DNA from: Bemisia tabaci
Taxonomy: Eukaryota; Arthropoda; Insecta; Hemiptera; Aleyrodidae
Direction: 5' to 3'
Assembly (NCBI RefSeq): GCF_918797505.1
Contig: NC_092798.1
Location: forward strand, 12,103,501-12,167,500
DNA length: 64,000 nt
Shown here: one piece after another, positions 37,801 through 48,789 of the stretch
Position numbering within the stretch: position 1 is the first letter of the stretch
How the letters are laid out: each line of letters opens with the position of its first letter
Made by a program: the position numbers and the translations under genes
The notes under the pieces: generated by a model
Seen by the model: the letters and a program-made list of their open reading frames with translations, nothing else
The model's database searches: none
Told to the model about the DNA's origin: nothing

Positions 37801-40800
37801 GAATTTGAACGGGAAGCAATCAAATCTTACCTTCAAGAGCTTTTTGCTGTTGTGTCTGTGGACGATAACGTCCAGTCTTGATCGCCATGTACACGTGGCG
37901 ATAGTAGGGATGAAGAGCGCTCCCAAAAGAGAGAAACTGGAACTGAGGATTGTTGGCCTGTTTCATTTTTAACAGCACTTCCATCTGGGCACCCTGCTCA
38001 CAAATGAATTGTGCCGTCCTCTCAATTATGGCGTTCAGCTTCGTTTTTTCCGGCTGTCACAAAAATTTTTGAAAAAAAATTTTATCTTTAAGTTTTTTTT
38101 TTTATTGACATTAATTAGATGATATACTTGTAAACACACTCATTTATGTTAAAATTTTTGTTTAAAAGACACATGTGCAATAGTTAAGGACCTTTACCAT
38201 AGAGCCTTAGAATGGGGTACATTCAAAATTCGAATTGGGTGAGGCTTGACTTGTGGGAGACTTGTAAAAACCACTCAAGACTCCACAGAAACTTAGAACC
38301 AGTAAAGGGCTTTTAATATCCGATAGCCACTTTCGGTATGATGCAATGGACCACTGTGCAAGGTACGAATTTAAGCATTCTGATACTTTCTTCATTAAAA
38401 TTTTACTTAGAACATGATTTGTGCAACAAAAATTACTGAAAGTAACTCCTAGCTGAGGTAATACCATTTTTCTTTGTATAAATTCAAACTTCCCGCTCAA
38501 GGAAAAAACAATAATCTACAAGAGTTAGATCGCACACTCAACGTTGCCGTGACAGTCTTTGCGGTACGGATTACATTTGTATATTTGTACGGAGTACATT
38601 TGATTTACACTTTGAATGACTCAAGAAAGGAAAGTACACTGCTTTACTGCGAAGCTTGTTACACTCGTTGTAGTGTGCGATTTGATTCATGCAGACTCCC
38701 GTTTTATGGTTAGGGAGAAATTCAAATTTTTCCTGACCGATGCTAAATAAAAATGTTTATAACCAGGTTCAAAAGGAATGAATCAGTAATTTCCATTTTA
38801 CAAATCACATTGGGCGTAAAATTTTGAAGAGGAAACAAATATTAGACATAGTTCCATCCTCAATTCTTTATAATGCAAAAAAAAAAAAAACAGTTTTAAA
38901 TCAATTGAAATCATAAATAAGGAGGGTTTGCGACAGCTTGCGAGATCGTTCATCTAGGTCAGGCTTTCAAGCACCTCACTCAAGGCAAACTTGACTGCCA
39001 GCCACAAAGATAAACTGCCTGCAGGTGCAGGAAATTGAAAAAATACCAACACAGAATCTGCTCTTAAGGGTGGGTTTCAGACTTTTTTCGTGTGCCTATC
39101 ATGATTTTTTTGCACTTTCGTTTGTAGAGGATCCATTCACTTGGCTATATCTCTTGTCTGCAACAGACCTGTTCAAGGATATTCATGAACCTCTTGGGGG
39201 TATTTATGAGGATTGGTTCACTTACCACAACCATGCCAACAGGTATATCAAGCTCATGAGGGACAATGAACGGGGCATCTTCTTCATCCTCTTCTTCTTC
39301 TTTTTTTGTTTCATTTCCTTCTCCTTCCTCCTTCTTTTCCTCGGAGTACGTAAAGCCAACTTGTCCATAAGCCTTTTCGCCATCCAATGCTTGTTGCAAT
39401 CTCTTCAGCTCCTCCTCTGAAAGATTCATAGGGACAGACAAATGAGTCGACCAAAAATAAGTATTTTTTGCTCGAATACAATTTTAAAGTTAACTTCTTA
39501 AATCTTAAAAATTATTCCCACCACCACAAGGAAATTATCACTTTTTGCTTATCACTTCTAACTTTGAAAATAGCCTTAGATTTTTTCCTACCACAAACTA
39601 ATTTTTGTGAAAGCAAATTTACCATGACGGACCCATTTTTTTTGGGCCTTGGAGGAGCACTATATTTTTGAAAGATTTGATTTGGCAAAACTTGGGTGAC
39701 AACGGAAAAAATGTAAAGTCATTTTCGGATTTAGCAACAAAATACATCAAGGAAATTGTGCCACTTCAACATTTAAAAAAAATGCATCTTCCTTTCAAAC
39801 GTAAAACGAACAGGTAAGATTCAAATTTAGACTGCGACAGAAGATCAAGTGAATTTTTTTTAGCATTACAAGTAAATGCGAGAATCAAGATGGCAGATCT
39901 TCTGTTACAGTCTAAAGACGCGTAAACTGATTTGAGAAGGACTCAATTGGAGTGAGTGGAAACAATTTCTTATGCACATGGAGTATTCTATGTATTTATA
40001 TAGCTGCTGGGTTCAGAATGAACTTCGTATTTACCTTTAAGGCATAAATTATCTGACAGAACAAAAATTTCCCCTGAAAAGACTGATTTTTAAGTAAGTA
40101 AATTCTGACATGATAACATATTTTTCATATTTTTCCTGAACTTAGCACTAAAAAATACGGGGAATGATTCAGTTGACACAAAACAGGCATGATTCAAACT
40201 TTGCAGCTCTCCGTTTTAAATTAATTCTGTACCATGGAGACAGAATAGATTGCCACATAAAACAAAATGGTCACAGGCCAGAGAGAAAAAGATCCAACTA
40301 CTTCTTTGTTTTCTTTATCGGGAACTATGGTCACTTATTTTCTTTCTTTTTCGCTTGATGCAAATTTGCATCGGGCGAAAAAGAAAGAAAGTAAGTGAAA
40401 AAGATCCAAGTTTGAAACCATTCTTTGATTTGTGAAGAAAATTTCAAACTGTTTTGAGCAAGAAAATCCAACTTTTAAAAGCTCCAAAATCCAATTATTT
40501 TGTCTCATCTAAATACCAACCTTGATACAGAGCCTCCTCGTCCTCGTTGGTGGTGAGAGCTCGATACCTTTCTTCATCACACATTTGCTCCACATATCTC
40601 TCCTCACTGGACAGACCAAACCAACGATCTTGGCCATCTGGAAGAGCCTCATACATTGATAAATCATACAGGGTTCCTCGACCATCATACCTGAAAATTA
40701 TAAAACATTATTAAAGTCAATGGGTCGAATACACAACAATATAAATTGTAGAACATATTCTTGCAAATCAGGGAAAACAAATAAATTCTGTCAAACTGTT

Positions 40801-41486
40801 ATTAAGTACAAATGAAAGGGATGAAATCCGCGGTCCAGCGCGATCCACTCGTTCCACGGATAAAAAAAAAGCCCTCATGGTCCATCTTCATCATTCCCCA
40901 AGTCTAACTTTGTTAATGCGTAAAAGGTTGTAGATTAATTAAAACCAAAATTTACCATTGATGTTATGAATGGAAACAACTTCATTTTCTTTGTTGATGA
41001 AACACAATGTCCCTTATACCTCGTCACCACAGGGCGTTTCATGGAATTTTCCCCAAGTTCCCGTTGCAGGAATGAAACTTCTGGGCTTTGGACATAGTTA
41101 ACCTTACAACAAAATTTCTTCATCTTATTTTGAAGTCGTTCCTGGGACTCCACAAGGACTATTAGTTGTTACTGGGATTGGTATCCACCGACTCAATATT
41201 TTTCCCAACTTCGCTAGCAAGATTTTTCCCTGGGACAAATCCCATGAAACATCCCGTGGAGACAAGGCCAATGCAATGAAAAAAAGTACCTGTCTATTTT
41301 GAGGGATTCATCTCCCATCCATGGAATCAGGTGTTTGCCTTGATCGATGAGAAGGGCGCGTTGGTCATCTCGGAACAATTTACACGAATATCCAAACACC
41401 AACAGTTCCTCTTTAGGTACGTTTTTTTTGCGAAGAATGCCAGATTCGTTCAACTGCCAAGTTTTATCATTATTGATGGTCGACAT
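24689..41486 (-). CDS. su(w[a]): SFSWAP / suppressor of white-apricot splicing regulator, 14 coding exons
   Basis: Nuclear SR-related splicing regulator; the fly orthologue represses splicing of its own early introns (family knowledge). CDS exons (high to low): 41290-41486, 40521-40690, 39226-39416, 37831-38053, 37281-37360, 33367-33560, 32711-32879, 31646-31766, 30548-30751, 29233-29442, 27260-27421, 26505-26595, 25558-25737, 24689-24908. They total 2412 nt (803 residues) and all phases join. Order: N-terminal DRY_EERY region ([12 protein letters not shown], then SSEERY), acidic linker, first SURP ([11 protein letters not shown]), Pro-rich linker ([13 protein letters not shown]), basic RKRRKKAR patch, second SURP split over two exons ([13 protein letters not shown]), coiled/basic helix ([15 protein letters not shown]), acidic Ser stretch, and a Ser/His/Lys/Arg C terminus. 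Exon 37281-37360 joins 33367-33560 in phase 0, so an extra cassette exon between them is possible and could have been missed. The large introns carry several repeats. Confidence 0.94.
28822..28861. repeat. Homopolymer T tract (40 nt)
   Basis: An uninterrupted run of 40 T lies in an SFSWAP intron. On the minus strand it is poly-A, so it may be the tail of an old retroposon, but no target duplication was found around it. Confidence 0.7.
29855..30092. mobile_element. 238-bp foldback MITE (family M4)
   Basis: It starts GCTAAGGAAGAACGCCGTAT and ends with the near-complement (ATACGGCGTTTTTCCTTAGC). A second inverted pair follows inside (GTTGCCAAATTTCC / GGAAATTTGGCAAC). It lies in the SFSWAP intron between exons 29233-29442 and 30548-30751. 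I believe similar ends are common in whitefly DNA, but could not check. Confidence 0.75.
30548..30751 (-). CDS. su(w[a]): SFSWAP exon: second half of SURP-2 and linker
   Basis: It encodes [20 protein letters not shown], the aromatic C-terminal half of a SURP module, which is the part that contacts the SF1 helix in related proteins. A Ser/Ala/Pro-rich linker follows. The first half of the module, beginning at [20 protein letters not shown], is encoded by exon 31646-31766. Confidence 0.88.
31281..31528. repeat. Inverted-repeat element, copy (family M6)
   Basis: It starts GGCCAAAGTGCGAAACCACG and ends with the near-complement (GTGGTTTTGCACTTAAGCC). The interior ..TTTGCA..TTTGCAGATTTCC matches the copy at 18391-18630. 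It sits immediately downstream of the SURP-2 exon 31646-31766. Confidence 0.55.
32243..32375. repeat. Short inverted-repeat element
   Basis: TTTATTTTTTAAAGGAGAAC..ATCAACATC at the left pairs with GATGTTGAGTGATTTTCCATTTAAAAAATAAA at the right, giving a roughly 130-nt foldback in an SFSWAP intron. Confidence 0.5.
35140..35215. repeat. Fragment of an M6 repeat
   Basis: AAGACCACGTACATACCTC..ACGTTACAAACTTTCTCACG matches the left end of the M6 copies at 18391 and 31281. The right part is not clear, so only a fragment is called. Confidence 0.4.
37831..38053 (-). CDS. su(w[a]): SFSWAP exon: complete SURP-1 module
   Basis: It encodes [20 protein letters not shown], then [20 protein letters not shown] and the following helix. 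This is a full SURP domain within a single exon, unlike SURP-2, which is split by an intron. Confidence 0.9.
38521..38690. repeat. Inverted-repeat element, copy 2 (family M5)
   Basis: AGATCGCACACT at the left and AGTGTGCGATTTGATTC at the right are inverted. The internal ACAGTCTTTGCGGTA and TACACTTTGAATGA match the copy at 4161-4348. It lies in the SFSWAP intron upstream of the SURP-1 exon. Confidence 0.55.
40331..40398. repeat. 68-nt palindrome without spacer
   Basis: TCACTTATTTTCTTTCTTTT is inverted exactly or nearly so around the centre GCAAATTTGC, ending AAGAAAGAAAGTAAGTGA. Only about two mismatches are seen. Short direct repeats of AAAAAGATCCAA flank it at about 40287 and 40399. Confidence 0.75.
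40521..40690 (-). CDS. su(w[a]): SFSWAP exon: DRY_EERY region
   Basis: The exon completes the [12 protein letters not shown] motif begun in exon 1 (KID-R across the junction), then encodes [20 protein letters not shown]. These are the hallmark DRY and EERY elements of the SFSWAP N-terminal domain. The donor is a less common GTTGGT. Confidence 0.9.
40840..40885. repeat. Terminal fragment of an M3 MITE
   Basis: CGTTCCACGGATAAAAAAAAAGCCCTCATG matches the inverted left end of the element at 20280-20495. Only one end is recognisable. Confidence 0.45.
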
Positions 41487-43167
41487 GACGTTGTGGCTTG
41501 ATTACTTAACTAAAATGAACTTGGAAGTAAATGCTCAATGACTGAAAAACACAGACCGTGGGAATCTCACTTCAGGACAAGGCACTAACATCCAATTTAA
41601 AGCGGTCGTTGAAGAAGAATAGCAAACTGATGATGATGATATAACTGATGTGAAAGCATTAGGAAAGTTACAAAACACGATGAAATCAAGGATTTTTCAG
41701 CACGCATTCTTTAGTCTTTTCTTTTTTTCGCTAAAAAAATTATCCAAAAAGTTTTTACAGGTTAGAACTGTCGGAGGCCATTTTGTACCAGCAGAACCAA
41801 CCATGACAATTCCAACCACATGATTTTAGAATTAGAACAATTCATGATTTTCATACTGATTAATTTTTTTCTTTTATTCCTTAATTGCATAAAAAAAATA
41901 TTTCGGTATGAAGTTTTTGCAGCTTTAACTATTCAGAATCATAGGAATTTCAATGAGTTGTAAGTAAATGAAAAGAGTACATTGACTCCCAGAGGTTGGC
42001 AAACCGTTGAATTAAAATTTCACCGCCAAATTTGAAATTCGAGTGCGCCTGGTCCCATGAATGGATAATATTATGACAAAATACTTTTCTCACTCTAAAA
42101 GAAAGAAGAAACGTTTAATTTTGAAAAGTTATCCTCAAAGAATTCGAAAATATTCCTATGCAGTTCACTCCCGACATTCATATGCACGGAGTTGGTTTGA
42201 TGGCTTTTAAACAGTATAATTTATTGAATTTTAGATTATGGAATGATCCGAGTGTCCTAGAGGTTGCTCTTTTTAAGCTTATTCCCTTTCCCAATGGTTC
42301 ATCCATAATAACCGAACGGACGGCTCGAGCTTGCACTAAAAAGCCAATAAAAAAGGGAGTTCTTAAAAAATTTATGCATATATTGTTCACTTCACTGGGT
42401 CATAAGGGGTATGTAAGTATTTTTTAAACATATTCTATGACTATCATTGAAGATGGGGTTATGAACAATAAGATGTTGCTATTCGTCCAAAAACCCGACT
42501 TTTACCATAATTTAAAAAACAATGGATGCTCGTGGATTGGTTATGAAGATCTTGGTGATTTTTGACAAAACTGCCCTTAAAATGGGCATTTAGAAGCTTA
42601 GCTAGAACCACAAAATCTTTGGGCTCTACATTATCAATTATTTAAACTATTCATGAGCTTTAAGTGATTGTATTATACATTCAGCTCATTCTTCTTGAAA
42701 TCTCAGTTTAATGATACTCATTACCTCTTTAACTGATCAGTAATTTTGGTTTCTTTTCGAACAGCATAAATTGCTGGTACTTCACCTAGCAGACATTACC
42801 ATATCTGTGTACCAGCACTACCCAAACATGTTCGAAAAAGTTCTCCCCCTCAACTAAGAAGTTCATGCTGAGTTATAATCCAAGGGAGATACCAATATTA
42901 CTGCCACAACATCTTTTGAGCGTTTTCAAGGCATATCATCTGAAAAGTTCATGGTATTTTTTCTACTTGTTCATATTTTAATTTTTTATTTTTTTTTTAA
43001 GAAAATTTTTCTACTTTTTCATTGAGTAGGTATTGCCATACGTCGATGACCAAACAGCAAAATCACATTCCTCCATTATGATGTTTCAAAATTTTTGTTC
43101 CTAGAAATTGTATTTCTTCACAGAGATGCAAGCCGACTTTATAGCTTGAAATTTGAACAGAAAATAT

Positions 43168-43420
43168 CATCACCTTCTGGCTGAAGTATCACAAGCGCTA
43201 TGCGATGTTTAAAAATTTCCGCTGCCATTTCATTTTTTTACAGAGAAATTGTTGGTTGAATCTGTTCAAAAATTTCACTGAATTTCATCGGCAGCACAAA
43301 GAAAATTCAGTGAAATTTTCGGACAGCTTCGCTGAGCAATTTCTCTGTAAAAGAATAAAATGGTGGCAGAAATTTTTAAACGTCGCATGGCGCTTGTGAT
43401 ACTTTGACCGGAAATTAACG
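43168..43420. mobile_element. 253-bp foldback MITE, copy 2 (family M1)
   Basis: The element has the same length as 15517-15769 and aligns end to end, with arms around CACAAGCGCTATGCGATG and CGTCGCATGGCGCTTGTG. Point differences are spread along both arms, so this copy is older or independently diverged. Confidence 0.75.
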
Positions 43421-44225
43421 ATATTCTGGTAATAGAGAAAGAAATTAAGTACCTACGTTGGCTGATTAGAGAGACAAAAGAGGCTTTTTATATTAAAATT
43501 GGAAAAAGGTCTGAAAATCCTATGTCCTTAGGGAAGCAATTCTTACGTGGGATGAAACAAAAAGGAGAAGTTGGTGCCAGAAAACCTATTTGTATTTGAA
43601 GGACCTTTTGCATATACCTCCAATGCCTCATTCCTCATCCTCATGAAAATTGATCCAGAGTATCTAGTCTTTCTTGTTAAGCAAGAAAGCACACCCAATA
43701 TTCGTGTAAATTAATGTGTCCCCTCTCCTCTAACACTCACAATATAAGTGCAAGCAATGAACCTTGTGAAAGCTTCCTCAATTTTTTCATGTTCTTTTTA
43801 ATTGAATGATTTTGAGGATTTAAGTATCATAAGCTCAAAAAACCTGGACATCTAAAATGACTTGAAGAAACAAATCGAAGCGTCTCATCATAATAGGTAC
43901 TACCATGAGAACTCATTACACTCGCATTATCAGAGCCGCACTTGATACAACTTTAAGAGAGGGAGAGAAAGAGAGTGGTACCATACAATCTATTTTGTTT
44001 TACTATCAACTATTGAAGAATCAAGAAGCCATCACCTAAATTTTATATTTGTAGCTCTAAGAACGATGATCATATGCTAACGTAATCAGTTGTAATTAGT
44101 TGTAGTGTGTTAGGTGCTGATGACGTGCCTAACGGTGGATACCGGCAGCTACCCAAAGTGTATAGTTAGTTTATAGTTATTCAGTGTATAATTTTAACTC
44201 GATTTATTCTTACTGTTTCTCTTGT

Positions 44226-44243
44226 TCTCTCTCTCTCTCTCTC
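44226..44243. repeat. (CT)n microsatellite
   Basis: About nine uninterrupted CT units, preceded by a TTCTCTTGTT imperfect stretch. Confidence 0.7.
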
Positions 44244-46107
44244 GGTGTGATGTAATTTTACTTCTGTAAACCTTTCGGTGGTAAGTAACCAAAAAAAAAA
44301 GTTGTAATTAAAAAAAGAAATTCTGTAAAAGATTTTGTACTGTATCAAAATATTTGGAAACATCCCACCTTATACAAATATGTATCTTTGCGCATTATCT
44401 TTTAACTTTCTGTTGTGAGGATAGGTTTGAACTTAAATTTTCGATTGGAAAAATTGAGGGAAGTGTTTTTTCGATGCATTGTAAAAAATTGAGGATGATG
44501 CAAGCTGAAGTCATTTTTGCTTCGTTTAGTAACAGAGACACTCGTCTGTAACAAGGAGAGAAAGAAAATGTTATAATTGAGGTTAATAAAGATCACTAAT
44601 GAAAAATATAATTAATTTTATTACTAACTTATAAGCCGCAATTGACAAATTTTGGCGGAACAAAAACAAAATTTTTACAAAAACAGAGGCAAAATTGGAC
44701 AAACCTATGTTACAGATATCTGTCTGTTATAGAGATCCAAGGTCAATAAACTGTTTTAGCACATGCGTCTAATTGAACCTTCATATTTCAAATTTGGTAT
44801 GTATAAATCATTCAGGTGTGTACATGGGAAAAAACACAATTCTGAGATATTGAGAGATTTTTCATCAACATCACTAATTTGGAGGAAAAGATATGCACAT
44901 CGTTCACAGGGAAAAACAAAGGGATACAAAGAAGTGGAAGATTAAAGATGGCTCAGCGATAATACATTACAATGGATATGGAGAAAACTTAAATAGCTAG
45001 GTTCAACATGGTCTACTGTGGACATCACTGCCCTCGAAAAAACCAAATTTTATGGCTCATCTGTAAAAGCACCTATCTGCATAGGGACATCAACGGTAAA
45101 AATAATATTTCTTAAATGGGCCCAAAAATTTGGTTCCTTCGTCAGCAATACAATCCTAATGAAGGGCCAGGTGAAGTAGTTGTTAACTGGTTTGTTGCTG
45201 GACTTTACACTGTCAAAATTAAATTTAAATTCTGCGACCATGATATTGAGGCAGGATTAGCATGTTCAATAATGACTTTATCAAAGCATCAACATCCGAA
45301 AGGCTGAAACTGCTAATAAATTATTTACTTGAGCATCCACATGAAATATGCAAGGCAAAGCATGAGGTCATAGAAAATCATAGGTTGAAGTTGAAAAATG
45401 CACACCTCAGATTGTGATTTTTTTGAAAACTGACCAACAAATTTCACTGAGATTTTTTTTGGATTTTTTCCGTCATTCTAAGGAAAAAAATTCATAAAAA
45501 ATTGCAATGAAGCATTTTGATTTGTTTTTCATCGGGTAAATAAAACATAATTGATAGGTTTTAAACGTAGCAATTGAGATACGAATTTTTCGCACTTGAT
45601 CATAAAAATGTATTTCTAGTTGAGAAGATGAGGAAAAACTTGATATTTTGTTGTGAAGGTAGACCTTACTATGATCAACAAATTACACAGGAGAGAATAG
45701 GTTAATATGCAGTGTCCATGAAAGCTTTCAAGAAATGACTCGGCAGATTGAGGGGCGAAATGATTTTAACGAATTCCATCCTTATATTTTTCAGTAGCTG
45801 AGATTTTTTCAGCAAATAAGCCTACTCAAACATTTTATGACACCCGTGAGGATCTAAGACTTGTAGTCTTTTTTTGACAATTTAGTATTGAAATTGAATT
45901 TAAGGTAGGTGTCCCAGTGATGGCTAGTGTCCCAAGTGATGACCAGGCTTTCAGTTAATGCTTTATACCAAGCCTGCATGGGGAGGAAAATTTGTGAAAT
46001 CAAGGGATTATTTTTATTCATAAGTTGGCTAAACTGGTAGCGAAATTTCAAGTTAATAGGTGGCAGCAGTGTTTGTAAACAAATGTAAGAAGCCGGCTAG
46101 TGCTGTG

Positions 46108-46492
46108 TAGAGTACCTGTATAGGGAGAGAAGCGACAGATCGGTTCATGGAAGGCTTGGGGCCCAAAAGTGCAGCCACCCTTCGGAGCAACTTCTAACTC
46201 ACAAAATTTCACTGCCAGCCTACAGATTTCAATTCTAACCAAGATGGCTAAGAATGTACATAAATGAGCGTTCTTTCGCAAAAATAAGTAAATTTGTGCA
46301 AAAAGTAAGCCAAGTACATGCTTTCTAAACGACGGTTCGTAACAATTGTATTTGTAAATCGCTCTGGACATTCGAAATTCATAGGTTGGCTGCCCTTTTG
46401 GGCCCTAACTTTATTCGCGGAGGCATCGGTGAAGGCCTGATGGACTTTCGGAGTTTCAGATCTGTCGCTACTCTCCCTCTACAGGTACTCTA
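46108..46492. mobile_element. Non-autonomous hAT-like element, 385 bp, 8-bp target duplication
   Basis: It starts TAGAGTACCTGTATAGGGAG and ends with the inverted copy CTCCCTCTACAGGTACTCTA; the terminal inverted repeats extend about 33 nt with few mismatches, to GACAGATC / GATCTGTC. It is flanked on both sides by GTGCTGTG (46100-46107 and 46493-46500). An 8-bp duplication and a TAGAG terminus fit the hAT superfamily (family knowledge). The interior has no transposase. Confidence 0.82.
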
Positions 46493-47083
46493 GTGCTGTG
46501 AGGGGTGCTATTTTGCCCATTTCTTAGTGATTTTGCTAAGGACCAAGGTGAGCAAATTGTTTATTTACTAGTAAACTTTCAACACTGTGACTTGGAATGT
46601 TATACCAAGGTCTTTTATATGCTTTTTTCTGGCTGAATACCATCTTGATTTAAACCTAACCTCACTTTTAATTTTATTTAGAGGCTTGGTCAACATAGGG
46701 CCCAGCAGATCTGCATTTGACCCAGTGATGGCCAGAGGTGGCCATCATTGGGACATGGAAAAAAACTAAACAAACCTATGATGGCCATCATCACATATTA
46801 TTTGCTGTTAATTCAAGACATTATAATTAAATCATTACAGGAAGGAAATGAACTTCTTTTATAAGAAATAATGGCGGTATTGTTTTATCCTTGGAAAAAG
46901 TGGACAACTTTTATCAATACTTTTTTTTCCAATTTTTAAATTATTCTAGAAAAAGACGGAGCTTCAAAATACCTTTTTCCAGAACAGAAATTTGAAGAAT
47001 TGAATTTTCTGAATTTTTGCACGGTTTAGGAAGATAAAATTAAGCATTAAGGACTAATTTTTGTTTTTCTTTTAAATTTACAG
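46493..47083. other. Leader region of the transposon-derived cluster
   Basis: No coding exon is recognised. The last bases before 47084 form a pyrimidine-rich TTTTTCTTTTAAATTTACAG acceptor, so an untranslated 5' exon may lie in this stretch, but its donor cannot be fixed. Confidence 0.35.
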
Positions 47084-47509
47084 ATGCCCAATCCCAAAGG
47101 GGAGCTTTACACAACGGAGGCGATGAGACTTGCTGTCTCAGCTGTCGAACAGCAAAAAATTTCCGTCGCCTTCGCAGCTAATCAATGTAAGGTTCCTCGC
47201 ACAACCCTGCGGAGAAAATTAAAGGGTTCCCCAATAATCACAAAATTGGGGCCAAAGCCCGTCTTCACTGCCGAGGAAGAAGAAATGCTGTGCCGGTGGA
47301 TGGTCCGTTGCAGCAAGGCTGGCTTCCCAATCACTAAAAGTGAGTTGCTTTATAGTGTAAGAAGATTGGTCGATGAATTTAAGAAAAGAGATCCTGGGCG
47401 TCAATTTCCTTTTACAAACAATCGGCCGTCAAGGCATTGGTATGAGGCCTTTATGAAGAGACACCCGGAAATTACTTTACGGACACCTCAAAATTTATCG
47501 CAATTCTGA
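47084..47509 (+). CDS. Pogo/Tigger-type DNA-binding ORF lacking the catalytic domain (141 aa)
   Basis: The ORF begins at an ATG directly after a good acceptor (CAG at 47081-47083). Residues about 10-48 (AMRLAVSAVEQQKISVAFAA then RTTLRRKLKG) form a Psq-type helix-turn-helix. Residues about 65-135 (FTAEEEEMLCRWMVRCSKAG, later SRHWYEAFMKRHPEITLRTP) form a CENP-B/Tc5-type helix-turn-helix. In pogo/Tigger transposases a DDE domain follows the TPQNLS segment, but here the frame stops within three codons and no DDE domain follows. The frame itself is intact. It may be a truncated transposase remnant or a stand-alone DNA-binding protein. It lies 5' of the MULE-like array on the same strand. Confidence 0.7.
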   Translation: MPNPKGELYTTEAMRLAVSAVEQQKISVAFAANQCKVPRTTLRRKLKGSPIITKLGPKPVFTAEEEEMLCRWMVRCSKAGFPITKSELLYSVRRLVDEFKKRDPGRQFPFTNNRPSRHWYEAFMKRHPEITLRTPQNLSQF

Positions 47510-47896
47510 ATCTGAAAGAAATTCTGAATTTTTTGCACAAATCATTCCCACGGGTCCCATTAGGCCTCTCTGCCTGCCCCATAGGTTCTCGATGGTCTCC
47601 CATGGGTACCGACAGTTCCCATTGGTCCCCATGAAATCCGTAAAGGAACACATGGGACCGTTTTGACCAAATGAAAACTAATGAGGTTGACATGTACAAG
47701 TCAATGATGCGCCTTATCCTCACATTGTGTTGGAGTTCACTGCTGGTTTTCCTTTCCTTTGTTTCATAATTTTTATATCATAACTGCAATTTTTATAGTA
47801 ATATATATAATAATTGTATGATATTAACTGTTACAGAACAAAAATCATGTCTGTTCCACACTGTTAATGAAAAATTTGTTTTCTATGCTCTTTAAG

Positions 47897-48145
47897 GAAT
47901 CAACTGACGAAGACCCCAAAAGAGATGTAGAAATTGCAATTAAAAACATGACACGGGAAAATCGCAACGACGTCCTCCTTTGCATTTTCAAGATGATTGA
48001 GGAAAAAGACCAACAAATTAAGGAACTGTTTCTAAATAATTCAAAGCTGCGGGAAAATTACTCAGAGCTGCAGGAAAATTACTCAGAGCTGAAGTCAAAT
48101 TACTCAGAGCTGAAGTCAAATTACTCAATCCTGGAATATTCAAAA
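47897..48145 (+). CDS. Candidate exon encoding a heptad coiled coil
   Basis: A phase-0 exon of 83 codons is bounded by CTTTAAG acceptor and GTAAGT donor. It reads ESTDEDPKRDVEIAIKNMTR, then an acidic/basic helix, then four near-identical heptads (RENYSEL, QENYSEL, KSNYSEL, KSNYSIL) encoded by 21-bp direct repeats. Heptads with Leu at position 7 fit a dimerising coiled coil. The parent gene is unknown; it could belong with the ORF at 47084 or with the transposon cluster. Another short open stretch with a KRDAERKKHEILKLKKVFDE reading ends near 48563 at a GTACGT donor. Confidence 0.45.
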
Positions 48146-48789
48146 GTAAGTCATAATTTTGAAACATTTTAATTGCCTTTGGTTTTTGAAAAATTGTATG
48201 TAAGGGAAAAATTCACGAGTTCATAATAACTTTCCAAAAATTCAAGAATGATTGTTCAGATGAACACTACAAGAAACAATTCTGCAAATCAAGAGTGGCG
48301 GTAGCCACCCCTGGTCGAGAAAAATGACGTTCTACTGAAGTCCCGATAGGATCCTGATGACTTGGCATCATACAGGCCTCTGGATCCCTTCTGTTCTTTT
48401 TATTTCGAAAATTACGCATATCACACCTAATGTACAATTTTGAAAAATCCGACTTTGCCTGGTCCTCAATTGACAAAAAGGGACGCGGAGAGAAAAAAAC
48501 ATGAGATTCTGAAACTGAAAAAAGTTTTTGATGAGAAAAAATTTAAGTTGTTGAAACGCATGGGTACGTCCTATTGAATGCCATTGTCAGGAGAAAAAAT
48601 TGGTCAGTATAGGGAATTATTGGTGGACAATAAACGAATAAGGAATAAGTATCCGGAGAATGTTGTCAGTCTATCAAATAGGGATATCTGTTCTGTAAAC
48701 AACATTTCGGAACCAATTGCAATTAAACCAAAGGGACGCCTCGCATGGTCAACGAAGCCAAACCCAACCTGGGATTCCAGGAGACCTCA

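Larger units (their letters stand above)
41487..46107. other. Intergenic region upstream of SFSWAP, no gene seen
   Basis: This is AT-rich sequence with only short open frames and no recognisable coding exon. The SFSWAP promoter should lie near the left edge. Apart from the M1 MITE (43168-43420) and a CT microsatellite (44226-44243), I see nothing specific. Confidence 0.5.

Noticed and set aside
39025..39420. Plus-strand 131-codon frame with Phe-rich stretch
   Set aside because: Antisense shadow of the acidic SFSWAP exon 39226-39416; the Phe run is the complement of Glu/Lys codons.
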